Source of the DNA: Marinobacter gudaonensis
GTDB taxonomy: Bacteria > Pseudomonadota > Gammaproteobacteria > Pseudomonadales > Oleiphilaceae
Direction: 5' to 3'
NCBI RefSeq assembly: GCF_900115175.1
Contig: NZ_FOYV01000001.1
Coordinates: 2,604,001 to 2,668,000 of the forward strand
Length of the DNA stretch: 64,000 nucleotides
The notes under the pieces are model-generated. The model searched no databases, was not told the origin of the DNA, and was given only the letters and a program-made list of their open reading frames with translations. The translations under genes were made by a program, and so were the position numbers. Below are positions 8,161 through 16,150 of this stretch, in pieces (position 1 is the first letter of the stretch; each line of letters opens with the position of its first letter).

Positions 8161-10425
8161 ATGACGGTTTTTTCCGCCCTCACCAGCCACTATCGACGCC
8201 ACCCCCTTCAATTACTGGCGCTGGCTGTGATGATCCTGCTGGCCACTATGCTCTGGACCGGCGTGCATCACCTGACCAGCCAGGCCCGGGCCAGCCTGGA
8301 CCGGAGCGAGGCCGCGGTGGCCGAGCGCCTCCAGGTGGTGCGGGCCGATGGCCAGCCGGTTTCCGTCGCTGACTTTGCCTACCTGCGGCGTGAAGGTCTG
8401 TGTGTCATGCCCTGGCTTGAAGTCTTGGGGCCGGACACCGGGCGGGTCGTTGGCATCGACCCCCTGGCAGCGGCCTGCTTTGTTACTGACACTGGCACCG
8501 AGGCACCCTGGCAGGGGGAACTGAATGGCCAGCCCTTTGTGGACATCAGCGAGGCCGCGGGAAGTGCCGACGACCAGGCCTCGCTTTCCCTGCTCATTGA
8601 TCGGTCCGAATCGGCTGAGCCGCTGCCCGCGGGTTACCGGACAGCGCCCTTCTCCGTCGGGCCGGATACCGGTGAGCTGGGTGAAAGCTTCCTGCTGAAC
8701 CTTGATGCTCTCGGGGTTCTTGTACTGCTGATCACCGCGCTGCTCGTGCGCAGCGTGTACCTGCTCGGGCTGGCACAACGTCGGGACAGCCTGGCGCTGT
8801 TGCGGCGTTTTGGTGTTCCCCCCGGGCGTATCCGGCGATTACTGGTGCTGGAGCTATTGCTGCTGGCACTGGTGTGCATTCTTCCGGGCGTATGGCTGGG
8901 TCGGCTCCTGGCCGCCGTGCTTGGTGATGGCTTTGGCCGGGCGCTGGAAGGCCTGTTCGATGCGCCCCTCTATGCCGGGCAGGGCGGTGGCTGGCTGGTG
9001 CCCGTAGGCATCATGCTGGGGGTGGTGCTGGCGGCCTGCCTGGTGGATTTTCTCGGACCGATGCTGCGTGGTCTGTTGCCCCATGAGAAAGGTCGGCGCT
9101 GGTGGCCGCCGGCACTGCTGGGCGCAGGCCTTGGGCTGTCGATGCTCGTTGATTCCCTACCGGTGCTTTTCCTCGGGGTGGCGCTGGTGTTTGTGGCCGT
9201 AGGGTTGTGGCTCCCTGGGTTGGTTGGCGGTTTGGGCGAGGCGTGGGCCGGGCGCACCCGGGACCCCCTCGCTCGCTGGCGATACCGGGAACTCTCGGTG
9301 CTGGTACGGCGCCTGGCCTTGCCACTGGTGGCCTTGCAGTTTGCCATGGCCATGGTTTTGGCGGTGCAGGCCCTTGTTACCACCTTCGAAAGTACCTTCG
9401 ATCGTTGGCTGGACCAGCGGCTGGCGGCGGATTTCTACATCGAGGTGCCACCACAGGCGGATATCGACCCGGCCGGAGCCTGGCTGGCCGAACGGATGCC
9501 GGAAGCCGGCGGCGAATGGCACAGGGTGATTCGTGGCACCGCCACCCTGGCCGGTGGTACGGAGAGGTCCGATACTCAGGTAGATGTGCTGGCAATCGCT
9601 CCTGTGGGGCCGCTGTTGACTGACTGGCGACTGCTCGAAGCCACCGGCAACGCCTGGCAGCAACTGGCGGCTGGCGACGGTCTGATGGTGAACGAGCAAC
9701 TGGCCCGGCGACAGGCGCTGGATATCGGACAGAGCTTGACGGTGGTGCTTGCGGGGCAGACAGTCGAGTTGCCGATACTGGCGATCTATCCGGATTACGG
9801 TCGGCCTGCGGGCGAGCTGTTGCTCAGTGCCGCCACCTTGCCAACGGAGTTTCCAGCAACGTTTCGCAGCCTGTCGGTGTCGCCAGGTTCGCTGTCCATG
9901 GACACCGTTACTGGCCGGCTGCGTGATATCTGGCAACAGGAACAGCTGACGGTTCGGGACAATCGCTCGATCCAGTCACTGGCGACCGCGATCTTCGACC
10001 AGACCTTCCTGCTCACCCGGGCGATGACGTTACTCACATTGATTCTCGCCGCTACGGCCCTTCTTCTGATGGGCTGGGTGTTCTTCTCCACCAGGGCCGG
10101 ATATTTCCGGCTGCTGGTGGTGTGGGGCATGTCCCGTGGGCAGGCCGCGCGCCAACTCACCCGGCTGTCCGTTACCCTGACCGGCCTCGTTGCGCTGCTG
10201 GCGCTGCCGCTGGGCGTATGGCTGACCTGGGTACTGGTGCACCGCATCAACCCGCTGGCCTTTGGCTGGTCTCTGCCAATGGCGGTGTACCCCGGCTTCT
10301 GGCTGGAGCTGGGGGTGCTGAGCCTGGCCATTGGCCTGAGCATCGCATGGCTCATGCGCCGGCAACTGCAGCATGGAATCTCGGCGCCATCCCGTGTCAA
10401 TGCGTTGACCGGAGGTGAACGATGA
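8161..10425 (+). CDS. ABC transporter permease, FtsX/MacB-type
   Basis: 754-residue permease. One N-terminal membrane helix (about residues 18-37) is followed by an extracytoplasmic domain of roughly 150 residues, a group of helices around 185-420, a second periplasmic domain and three C-terminal helices: a duplicated FtsX layout. The start ATG at 8161 is preferred because it sits just after the ATPase stop; the longer frame from 8131 overlaps the ATPase. With the ATPase and the AttH-like lipoprotein it resembles the ABC part of AttEFGH systems, although the two permease halves here form one polypeptide. Confidence 0.87.
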   Translation: MTVFSALTSHYRRHPLQLLALAVMILLATMLWTGVHHLTSQARASLDRSEAAVAERLQVVRADGQPVSVADFAYLRREGLCVMPWLEVLGPDTGRVVGIDPLAAACFVTDTGTEAPWQGELNGQPFVDISEAAGSADDQASLSLLIDRSESAEPLPAGYRTAPFSVGPDTGELGESFLLNLDALGVLVLLITALLVRSVYLLGLAQRRDSLALLRRFGVPPGRIRRLLVLELLLLALVCILPGVWLGRLLAAVLGDGFGRALEGLFDAPLYAGQGGGWLVPVGIMLGVVLAACLVDFLGPMLRGLLPHEKGRRWWPPALLGAGLGLSMLVDSLPVLFLGVALVFVAVGLWLPGLVGGLGEAWAGRTRDPLARWRYRELSVLVRRLALPLVALQFAMAMVLAVQALVTTFESTFDRWLDQRLAADFYIEVPPQADIDPAGAWLAERMPEAGGEWHRVIRGTATLAGGTERSDTQVDVLAIAPVGPLLTDWRLLEATGNAWQQLAAGDGLMVNEQLARRQALDIGQSLTVVLAGQTVELPILAIYPDYGRPAGELLLSAATLPTEFPATFRSLSVSPGSLSMDTVTGRLRDIWQQEQLTVRDNRSIQSLATAIFDQTFLLTRAMTLLTLILAATALLLMGWVFFSTRAGYFRLLVVWGMSRGQAARQLTRLSVTLTGLVALLALPLGVWLTWVLVHRINPLAFGWSLPMAVYPGFWLELGVLSLAIGLSIAWLMRRQLQHGISAPSRVNALTGGER

Positions 10426-11513
10426 GGCACGCCTACCTTTGCCTTGTTTTCGGCGCCTTGGCCTGGGTGCTCGCAGGCTGCTCAGAGCGCCCGGAGTCCG
10501 AAGGCTTCGCCGGACTGGCCGGCGTTGCCGAGTCGGAGCACGAGGTGCCGTTCCTGCAGCCGGGGCCGGGGGAACGCCTGAGCTTTCCGCGGGATTTCGG
10601 CCCGCACCCCCAGCACCGGATCGAGTGGTGGTATCTCACCGCCAACCTGAAAACGGCAGACGGTGAGCCGCTGGGGTTGCAATGGACGCAGTTCCGCCAG
10701 GCCCTGCGACCCCGGCCCGCCGGCGCCGAACCGCCACCGGCCACCGATTGGCCCCTTCACGCCGCCTGGATGGCTCACGCAGCGGTGAGTTACTCCGGTA
10801 ACCATGTGTTCGCCGAAAAACTGGCTCGGGGCGATATCGGCCAGGCCGGCGCCCGGGCAGCGCCAATGTCCGTGTGGCTGGACGACTGGCAGTTGACCAC
10901 CCTCGACGACAAGCGCTGGCGACTGCAGGTGGACGCCGGGAAATGGTCGTACGACCTCACGCTCAACCAGAACCGGGCGCCGGTGGCCCACGGTAACCAG
11001 GGATTCAGTGCCAAATCCGACAGTGGCGAAGGCTCCATGTATTTCAGCCTGGTGGATCTGGCCATCGAGGGCCGGGTAAGGCTGGGGGACCAGGTCTTCG
11101 AGGTATCCGGCCAGGGCTGGTTCGACCGGGAATGGAGCAGTCAGTTTCTCAAGCCCGGCCAGCAGGGCTGGGACTGGTTTGCCCTGCACCTGGATTCGGG
11201 TGACAAGCTGATGGCCTTCCGGTTGAGGCAGGACGATGGCGCTTTTCAGGCGGGCACCTGGGTTCCGGCGGAGGGCGAGCCCGCGGCGCTGCGGGCTGAT
11301 CAACTGAGAATCGCGCCAATGGATCCGAACCCAAAGGGCGTGCCCCGTCGATGGCGCCTGGAGGTGCTGGACCTGGGCGTGCAACTGACTGTGTCGGCGC
11401 CCGGGGGTAATTATATGAACACCGGGCTCTATCCCTACTGGGAGAGCCCGGTGAGCGTCACGGGCAGCCACGCAGGTGTCGGTTATATGGAACTCACCGG
11501 TTACCGTGACTGA
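10422..11513 (+). CDS. AttH-like lipocalin-fold lipoprotein (CrtC-related)
   Basis: 363-residue protein with a lipoprotein signal peptide whose lipobox ends LAGC (Cys about residue 22). The body carries the tandem lipocalin-like fold of the AttH/hydroxyneurosporene synthase (CrtC) superfamily, seen in HRIEWWYLTANL near residue 65 and GWFDREWSSQFL around 230. Family members accompany ABC transporters of the AttEFGH kind; function is poorly known, and carotenoid hydratase activity should not be assumed. It overlaps the permease stop by ATGA at 10422 and ends the operon, convergent with the ammonium transporter gene 12 bases away. Confidence 0.82.
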   Translation: MRHAYLCLVFGALAWVLAGCSERPESEGFAGLAGVAESEHEVPFLQPGPGERLSFPRDFGPHPQHRIEWWYLTANLKTADGEPLGLQWTQFRQALRPRPAGAEPPPATDWPLHAAWMAHAAVSYSGNHVFAEKLARGDIGQAGARAAPMSVWLDDWQLTTLDDKRWRLQVDAGKWSYDLTLNQNRAPVAHGNQGFSAKSDSGEGSMYFSLVDLAIEGRVRLGDQVFEVSGQGWFDREWSSQFLKPGQQGWDWFALHLDSGDKLMAFRLRQDDGAFQAGTWVPAEGEPAALRADQLRIAPMDPNPKGVPRRWRLEVLDLGVQLTVSAPGGNYMNTGLYPYWESPVSVTGSHAGVGYMELTGYRD

Positions 11514-11525
11514 CTGGATGACTGC

Positions 11526-12734
11526 TTACTCGACGGCATTGGCACCAATGCGGTGAATGCTCAGATCGGCACCGTTGAACTCTTCCTCTTCGGTCAGGCG
11601 CAGGCCAGAGATTGCGCTGATCACGCCGTACACGATCAGACCTCCCACGAAGGCCACCAGCACACCGGCAATGGAGCCGAGGATCTGGGACATCAGGCTG
11701 ACCCCGCCAAGACCGCCCAGGGCTTCCTGACCGAAGATACCGCAGGCGATGGCGCCCCAGACGCCGCAGACACCGTGGAGTGGCCACACACCGAGCACGT
11801 CGTCCAGGCGTTCGATTTTGGCCTGGGCCCATTCAAACAGGTACACGAAGATGGCGCCGGCCACGCCGCCCGTGATCAGCGCACCGACCGGGTGCATCAG
11901 ATCGGAGCCCGCGCATACCGCCACCAGACCGGCCAGGGGCCCGTTATGGATAAAGCCCGGGTCCTTTCGGCCCAGCAGCATGGATACCAGGATGCCGCCG
12001 ACCATCGCCATCAGGCTGTTGACCGCCACCAGTCCGCTGATGCCGTCGAGGGTTTGCGCGGACATCACGTTGAAGCCGAACCAGCCGACCGTGAGAATCC
12101 AGGCGCCGAGGGCCAGGAACGGAATGTTGGAGGGCGCAAACGCGACCACACGGCCATTCCGATAACGGCCATTGCGGGCGCCCAGCATGAGCACCGCGGC
12201 CAGGGCAATCCAGCCACCGACGGCGTGCACCACAACAGAGCCGGCAAAATCGTGGAAGGATGCACCAAACTGGTTCTCCAGCCAGGACTGGAAACCGTAG
12301 TTGCCATTCCAGATCAGACCTTCAAAGAACGGGTACACGAAGGCCACGATCAGTCCGGAGGCAATCAGCATGGGGTAGAACTTGGCACGTTCGGCGATAC
12401 CACCGGAAACGATGGCCGGAATGGCCGCCGCAAACGTCATGAGGAAGAAGAACTTGACCAGTTCATAGCCGTTCGATGCGGTGAGTTCGGCCGCTCCTGT
12501 CATGAAATGGCTGCCGTAGGCAATGTAGTAGCCGATGAAGAAGTAGGCCACGGCGGAAACGCCAAAGTCGGTCATGATCTTCACCAGGGCATTGACCTGG
12601 TTCTTGTGACGGACGGTGCCCACTTCCAGGAAGGCAAAGCCGGCATGCATGGCCAGCACCATGATGGCGCCGATGAGGATGAACAGCGTGTTGGCGCTTT
12701 CGGTCAGGGTATGTACTGCACTCGTGATGTCCAC
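11526..12734 (-). CDS. amt: Ammonium transporter (Amt/AmtB family)
   Basis: 402-residue Amt/Mep/Rh channel that brings ammonium across the inner membrane. Eleven or so hydrophobic segments are visible, with family motifs such as MHAGFAFLEVG near the N-terminus, DFAGSVVVHAVGGW with one pore His, and the late HPVGALITGGVAGA and WPLHGVCGVWGA with the second pore His. The GTG start at 12734 is chosen because AGGAGC lies about 8 bases before it and the protein then begins where family members do; an upstream frame extension to 12917 is proline-rich and runs through the promoter. No glnK gene is adjacent, although amt is usually paired with one. Confidence 0.9.
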   Translation of the reverse strand: MDITSAVHTLTESANTLFILIGAIMVLAMHAGFAFLEVGTVRHKNQVNALVKIMTDFGVSAVAYFFIGYYIAYGSHFMTGAAELTASNGYELVKFFFLMTFAAAIPAIVSGGIAERAKFYPMLIASGLIVAFVYPFFEGLIWNGNYGFQSWLENQFGASFHDFAGSVVVHAVGGWIALAAVLMLGARNGRYRNGRVVAFAPSNIPFLALGAWILTVGWFGFNVMSAQTLDGISGLVAVNSLMAMVGGILVSMLLGRKDPGFIHNGPLAGLVAVCAGSDLMHPVGALITGGVAGAIFVYLFEWAQAKIERLDDVLGVWPLHGVCGVWGAIACGIFGQEALGGLGGVSLMSQILGSIAGVLVAFVGGLIVYGVISAISGLRLTEEEEFNGADLSIHRIGANAVE

Positions 12735-12814
12735 GGGTTTTCGCTCCTGATGTTGTGTTTTCGGCCTCTTTCGGGCCTTTTGATGGGGTTGTGCATTGTT
12801 GGAGGGCATGCAAA

Positions 12815-12829
12815 GCAAGAGCTGTTCCA
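12815..12829 (-). promoter_or_regulatory. Sigma54 (-24/-12) promoter for amt
   Basis: On the minus strand the sequence TGGAACAGCTCTTGC has the invariant GG-N10-GC spacing of RpoN promoters, with a good TTGC -12 element. Transcription would start near 12803, leaving about 70 bases of leader before the GTG. Sigma54 control fits nitrogen regulation of amt genes. Confidence 0.72.
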
Positions 12830-12906
12830 AAACAATGCATTTCAAGAGCGGAAAGGGCCTTGGAGGAAATGGTGGAGGTTGCCGGGGCGGTTTCTGTGGT
12901 TTTTTT

Positions 12907-12921
12907 GCACTAAACAAGTGC
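12907..12921 (-). promoter_or_regulatory. NtrC-like binding site 1 upstream of amt
   Basis: GCACT-N5-AGTGC dyad, matching the GCAC-N7-GTGC core of NtrC sites. It lies about 80-90 bases upstream of the sigma54 promoter, a normal enhancer distance. Confidence 0.62.
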
Positions 12922-12936
12922 GTACCGGGTCAGTGC

Positions 12937-12951
12937 GCACCAAAATGGTCG
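12937..12951 (-). promoter_or_regulatory. NtrC-like binding site 2 upstream of amt
   Basis: GCACC-N5-GGTCG, one perfect and one partial NtrC half-site. Its centre is 30 bases (about three helical turns) from site 1, as in tandem NtrC enhancers. It sits just beyond the pomB stop codon. Confidence 0.55.
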
Positions 12952-12955
12952 GTTT

Positions 12956-13870
12956 TTACCAGTTGATGTCGCCGGAGGCCGGCGCCGACTCAATGCGAAT
13001 CTCGGACGACCCCTTGGTCGATTCGGCATCAATCAATTCGCGTAGCTGAATTTCCCGTTCCTGGAGCGGGCCGGACAGGTCGATGATGATCTCCACTCGC
13101 CGGTTCTTGGCGCGATTTTCCGGTGAGGTGTTGGGCACCCGGGGCTCGGTATCAGCCAGTCCAGTCACCTTCAGCCGGGTGGGTTCAACCTGATCCCGGG
13201 CCACGAGGACGTTGGCGACCGCAGCTGCGCGGGCGGCCGATAGATCCCAGTTGCTGTAGAACCGGTCGGTGCGGATCGGCACGTTGTCCGTATGGCCCTC
13301 GATGGTCAGGTCCCCCGGAATGCCCTCGATGACTTCCGCCATGTCCAGCAGCAGACCTTCGAATTCCCAGGTCAGCTCAGCGGAGCCCGATGGGAAAGAG
13401 CCTTTTTCCTCGACCCGAATCACGATTCGGCGCTGATCCTCGCTGACGTTGATACGACCATCGGCAATCGCGGGCTCCAGCACCTGGAGAATGTCATCCA
13501 TGGTTTCCTGCATCTGCTCGTCCATGGCCGCCTCTACCGCAACATCGGTGGGGCTTTTCAGGGTCTGCAGTTCGGGGGCTTCCTCGGTGGTGGTCTGTTT
13601 GACCTCGTTGACCAAGGTCGGCTCCGGTGGCGCAGGCGAGAACTTGTCGAAGATCGGGCTGGTGCCCTTGGGGATTTCCAGGGCAGGCACATCGCGCTGC
13701 ACGCCAAACGCCTTGGACAGCTCGCCGGCAATCTGCTTGAACTTCTGGGCGTCGATCTCCGAGAAGGAGAGCAGCAGCACGAAGAAGCACATCAGCAGCG
13801 ACATAAGGTCTGCAAAGGTGACCACCCAGGCCGGTATGCCCGGTTTTTCCTCTTCTGGCAGTTCGTCCAT
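12956..13870 (-). CDS. pomB: Sodium-driven flagellar stator protein PomB (MotB family)
   Basis: 304-residue stator subunit. One membrane helix follows the motif TFADLMSLLMCFFVLLLSF, in which Asp21 is the expected ion-binding residue. A linker of about 100 residues leads to a C-terminal OmpA/MotB peptidoglycan-binding domain (IEGHTDNVPI; NRAKNRRVEI). The N-terminal helix, KFKQIAGELSKAFGVQ and IPKGTS closely resemble Vibrio PomB, which favours Na+ over H+. It starts 2 bases after the pomA stop, so the pair is cotranscribed. No other flagellar genes are in the window. Confidence 0.88.
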   Translation of the reverse strand: MDELPEEEKPGIPAWVVTFADLMSLLMCFFVLLLSFSEIDAQKFKQIAGELSKAFGVQRDVPALEIPKGTSPIFDKFSPAPPEPTLVNEVKQTTTEEAPELQTLKSPTDVAVEAAMDEQMQETMDDILQVLEPAIADGRINVSEDQRRIVIRVEEKGSFPSGSAELTWEFEGLLLDMAEVIEGIPGDLTIEGHTDNVPIRTDRFYSNWDLSAARAAAVANVLVARDQVEPTRLKVTGLADTEPRVPNTSPENRAKNRRVEIIIDLSGPLQEREIQLRELIDAESTKGSSEIRIESAPASGDINW

Positions 13871-13872
13871 GG

Positions 13873-14649
13873 CTAGCCGCTGGCGGTTTCCGCCTCTCCG
13901 TTTTTCTCCCTCTCTTTGGGCGGCAGATAGCTGGAGAGCATCTGTTCGATGATTCGGGGGTTGGTGCCTTCCTGGATGGCCACGAGGGCGTCGATGTACA
14001 GGGACTGCAGTCGCGCTTCCTCGGTCATGCGCAGGGACAGTTTGTCGGCGATCGGTGTGGCGATCATGGTAGCGATCATGGCGCCGTAGAGGGTGGTCAA
14101 CAGGGCAACGGCCATGGCCGGGCCGATGGACTTCGGGTCTTCCATGTTCGACAGCATCTGCACCAGGCCGACCAGTGTGCCGATCATGCCCATGGCAGGA
14201 GCCACGTCGGCCATGGCCTGGAATACCTTGGCGCCGGATCGGTTGTGGTCGAGGGTCATCAGCCGCTCTTTGCTCAACAACTGCTTGATGGTTTTGCCCG
14301 TCTGGCCGTCCACCAGCATCTGGATGCCCTGGCCCAGGAAAGGTGTGCTGACTTCCCGACCTTCAAGCCCGAGCACGCCCTGTTTGCGGGCGACCTGCGC
14401 CACGTCCACCAGTTCCTCGATGCTGGCCTGGGTTTCCGGAAGTTTGAATTTGAAGGCCCGGGCAGCCGCTTTGAAAGCGCCAAAAAACTGGGCAAAGCTG
14501 AACTTGGCGAGAACCACCAGCAGCGTGCCACCGACCACGATCAGCAGCGAGGGCGGATTGATAAACACGGACGGAGACGTGCCGAGAATAACCGCCGATG
14601 CGATGATCAGAATGGCGCCGACAAGGCCTATGAGAGTGGCAAAATCCAC
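13873..14649 (-). CDS. pomA: Sodium-driven flagellar stator protein PomA (MotA family)
   Basis: 258-residue, four-helix stator protein that forms the torque-generating channel with PomB. Family landmarks are the N-terminal MDFATLIGLVGAILII helix, the INPPSLLIVVGGTLLVVL helix, a cytoplasmic loop with charged residues for FliG contact, and the well conserved VAPAMGMIGTLVGLVQML and KSIGPAMAVALLTTLYGAM motifs. Length and sequence fit PomA rather than the longer MotA. It is the first gene of the pomAB pair; no sigma28-type promoter was recognised upstream. Confidence 0.9.
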   Translation of the reverse strand: MDFATLIGLVGAILIIASAVILGTSPSVFINPPSLLIVVGGTLLVVLAKFSFAQFFGAFKAAARAFKFKLPETQASIEELVDVAQVARKQGVLGLEGREVSTPFLGQGIQMLVDGQTGKTIKQLLSKERLMTLDHNRSGAKVFQAMADVAPAMGMIGTLVGLVQMLSNMEDPKSIGPAMAVALLTTLYGAMIATMIATPIADKLSLRMTEEARLQSLYIDALVAIQEGTNPRIIEQMLSSYLPPKEREKNGEAETASG

Positions 14650-14716
14650 AGGAACTCCAGGGGCTGAACGGGGGTTTCGGTGAGGCGGCTGAGATTACCG
14701 CCAGTTCAGAAATTAA

Positions 14717-15136
14717 TCAATCTGTGCTGGCCACCGGCTCCGGTTCTACCTGATGCTCTTTCCAGGCCGCGTATCGGTGCAGATCCGATTCCACCAGCTT
14801 CAGGCACAGTGCCACCACGCCGGCATCGTCGATAAAGCCGAATCCAAGAATCAGGTCGGGAATGAAATCCAGAGGATTCAGAACATACAGCAGCGCACCC
14901 GCCACCGCGGCGATGGTTTTCCAGGGAACGCTCCGGTAGTTGCCGTACCAGTAATCCCGGATCATCGAAAACATGAGCCGGATATCGGCCCCGAAGCGCT
15001 TGAGCTTGCCGCTGCCCTTCACCTTTTCCTCAATGGCGCGCTGGCGCTCCAGCAGTTTCTCCAGGTCTTGCCGGTGCACCCGGTCGGCTTCTGCCTTGAG
15101 CTGCTTTTCGGCGTTCTTACGGCTGAACAATGCCAT
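14717..15136 (-). CDS. YkvA family (DUF1232) membrane-associated protein
   Basis: 139-residue protein with an N-terminal basic, coiled-coil-prone region (residues 1-45) and a C-terminal DUF1232 domain. The signature is the segment AAVAGALLYVLNPLDFIPD followed by GFIDDAGVVALCL, forming a short membrane hairpin. Function is unknown. The ATG at 15136, with AAGGAA upstream, is preferred to the longer frame starting at 15178. It is the last gene of the minus-strand run that begins with the cryptochrome, 87 bases after the TIGR03643 gene. Confidence 0.8.
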   Translation of the reverse strand: MALFSRKNAEKQLKAEADRVHRQDLEKLLERQRAIEEKVKGSGKLKRFGADIRLMFSMIRDYWYGNYRSVPWKTIAAVAGALLYVLNPLDFIPDLILGFGFIDDAGVVALCLKLVESDLHRYAAWKEHQVEPEPVASTD

Positions 15137-15223
15137 GGATGAAGGTTCCTTCTCGTTCTCTTGGCCTGCGGATATCAATCGCCATGATCGCGCACTGGCG
15201 CAACATTTGCCAACAGCGGCGCG

Positions 15224-15481
15224 CTAGCGGTGCTTGTACTGGGTGGGGCAGTAGCCCCGACTGACCCCCGCCGGGCGCAGCAGCCTGTGCTTGGTGGAAC
15301 GGCCGGTCACCCGCTTACGCCAGAGCCGGAAGCTGGAGGGCTTGAGTTCCCGGCGCATGAGCTGGATTACCGATTTCTCCGGCAAGCCGTAAAGCTGTTC
15401 GATTGCCTCGAAGGGCGTTCGATCTTCCCAGGCCATCTCAATGATGCGGGAGAGGTCGGCTGGGTCGAAGTCTGTGGTCAT
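15224..15481 (-). CDS. TIGR03643 family small protein
   Basis: 85-residue basic protein. The segments GLPEKSVIQLMRRELKPSS and FRLWRKRVTGRSTKH are the recognisable signature of the TIGR03643 family, whose function is unknown. The N-terminal half looks like a helix-turn-helix (IIEMAWEDRTPFEAIEQLYG), so nucleic-acid binding is possible but unproven. As I recall, the family often sits near photolyase/cryptochrome genes in marine gammaproteobacteria, which matches the cryptochrome-DASH gene four genes upstream. Confidence 0.8.
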   Translation of the reverse strand: MTTDFDPADLSRIIEMAWEDRTPFEAIEQLYGLPEKSVIQLMRRELKPSSFRLWRKRVTGRSTKHRLLRPAGVSRGYCPTQYKHR

Positions 15482-15550
15482 CGGCTGGTCCCCGTGTATT
15501 ACCCGTGGGCTTTTACGCCGTAACCGGGCCGTCGTCTCACCGGCCAGGGG

Positions 15551-16144
15551 TTATCGATAGTACTTGTGCAGTCGTGCTGGAATCTGCGCGAGCTGGCGGT
15601 CGACCAGTGCCTCCATGGCCCGGAATACAGGGCCGGTGTCCAGGTCGGGCTCCACCCGGTTGAGCAGGTAGGCGGCGGCTTCGGCCGTGGCCAGATGACC
15701 TTCGCCGGGGGCCTTCCGGATTGCATATACGGAGCTGGGCGGGTTGGCGAAGTGGAAACGGGGCAGCGCTGCCAGCGCCGGATTCTGGTAAAGGATTCTG
15801 GCGGCCTTACGCCAGGTGCCATCGAGCAGGATCCAGTGCCGGATATCGCCGATATCGGCCGTTTCCAGTTCCTGGCTATCGGGGCCGGGGAACAGCAGCG
15901 CCGAGGCACGCGTGTCATTGAGCGGATCAAACCCCGCCTGGCGGAAGTCGTCGGGCGTTTCGCCCACAAACACCCCCAGGCGGCTCAGGCATTGAGTGAG
16001 TATGCGCACGGTGCCCTTGGCGTGAGCAACTTCGGACGGATGTTGCAGCACGGTGAGCTCTGTCCTGTTGGCAATCAGCGCGCAATCGGCGCAGACACAG
16101 ATCGCCGCATGTACGCCGCAGCGGAGACAGATCGGTCTTGGCAA
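15551..16144 (-). CDS. DTW domain protein, probable tRNA aminocarboxypropyltransferase (TapT/YfiP-like)
   Basis: 197-residue DTW-domain protein. It opens with a zinc-binding cluster (CLRCGVHAAICVCADC) and carries the family motif as LLDGTWRKA, i.e. D-G-T-W, around residue 118. Characterised relatives use S-adenosylmethionine to make acp3U in tRNA. The motif LTVLQHPSEVAHAKGT is also conserved in the family. The start ATG at 16144 is 6 bases after the flavoprotein stop, implying one transcript. Confidence 0.85.
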   Translation of the reverse strand: MPRPICLRCGVHAAICVCADCALIANRTELTVLQHPSEVAHAKGTVRILTQCLSRLGVFVGETPDDFRQAGFDPLNDTRASALLFPGPDSQELETADIGDIRHWILLDGTWRKAARILYQNPALAALPRFHFANPPSSVYAIRKAPGEGHLATAEAAAYLLNRVEPDLDTGPVFRAMEALVDRQLAQIPARLHKYYR

Positions 16145-16150
16145 GGCCGA

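Noticed and set aside
12735-12917. N-terminal extension of the ammonium transporter
   Set aside because: Proline- and lysine-rich without a membrane or signal pattern; it covers the sigma54 promoter, and the GTG at 12734 has a good RBS.
11553-13049. 498-codon plus-strand frame across amt and its promoter
   Set aside because: It runs antisense through the conserved Amt protein, is His/Gln-rich, and has no family signature.
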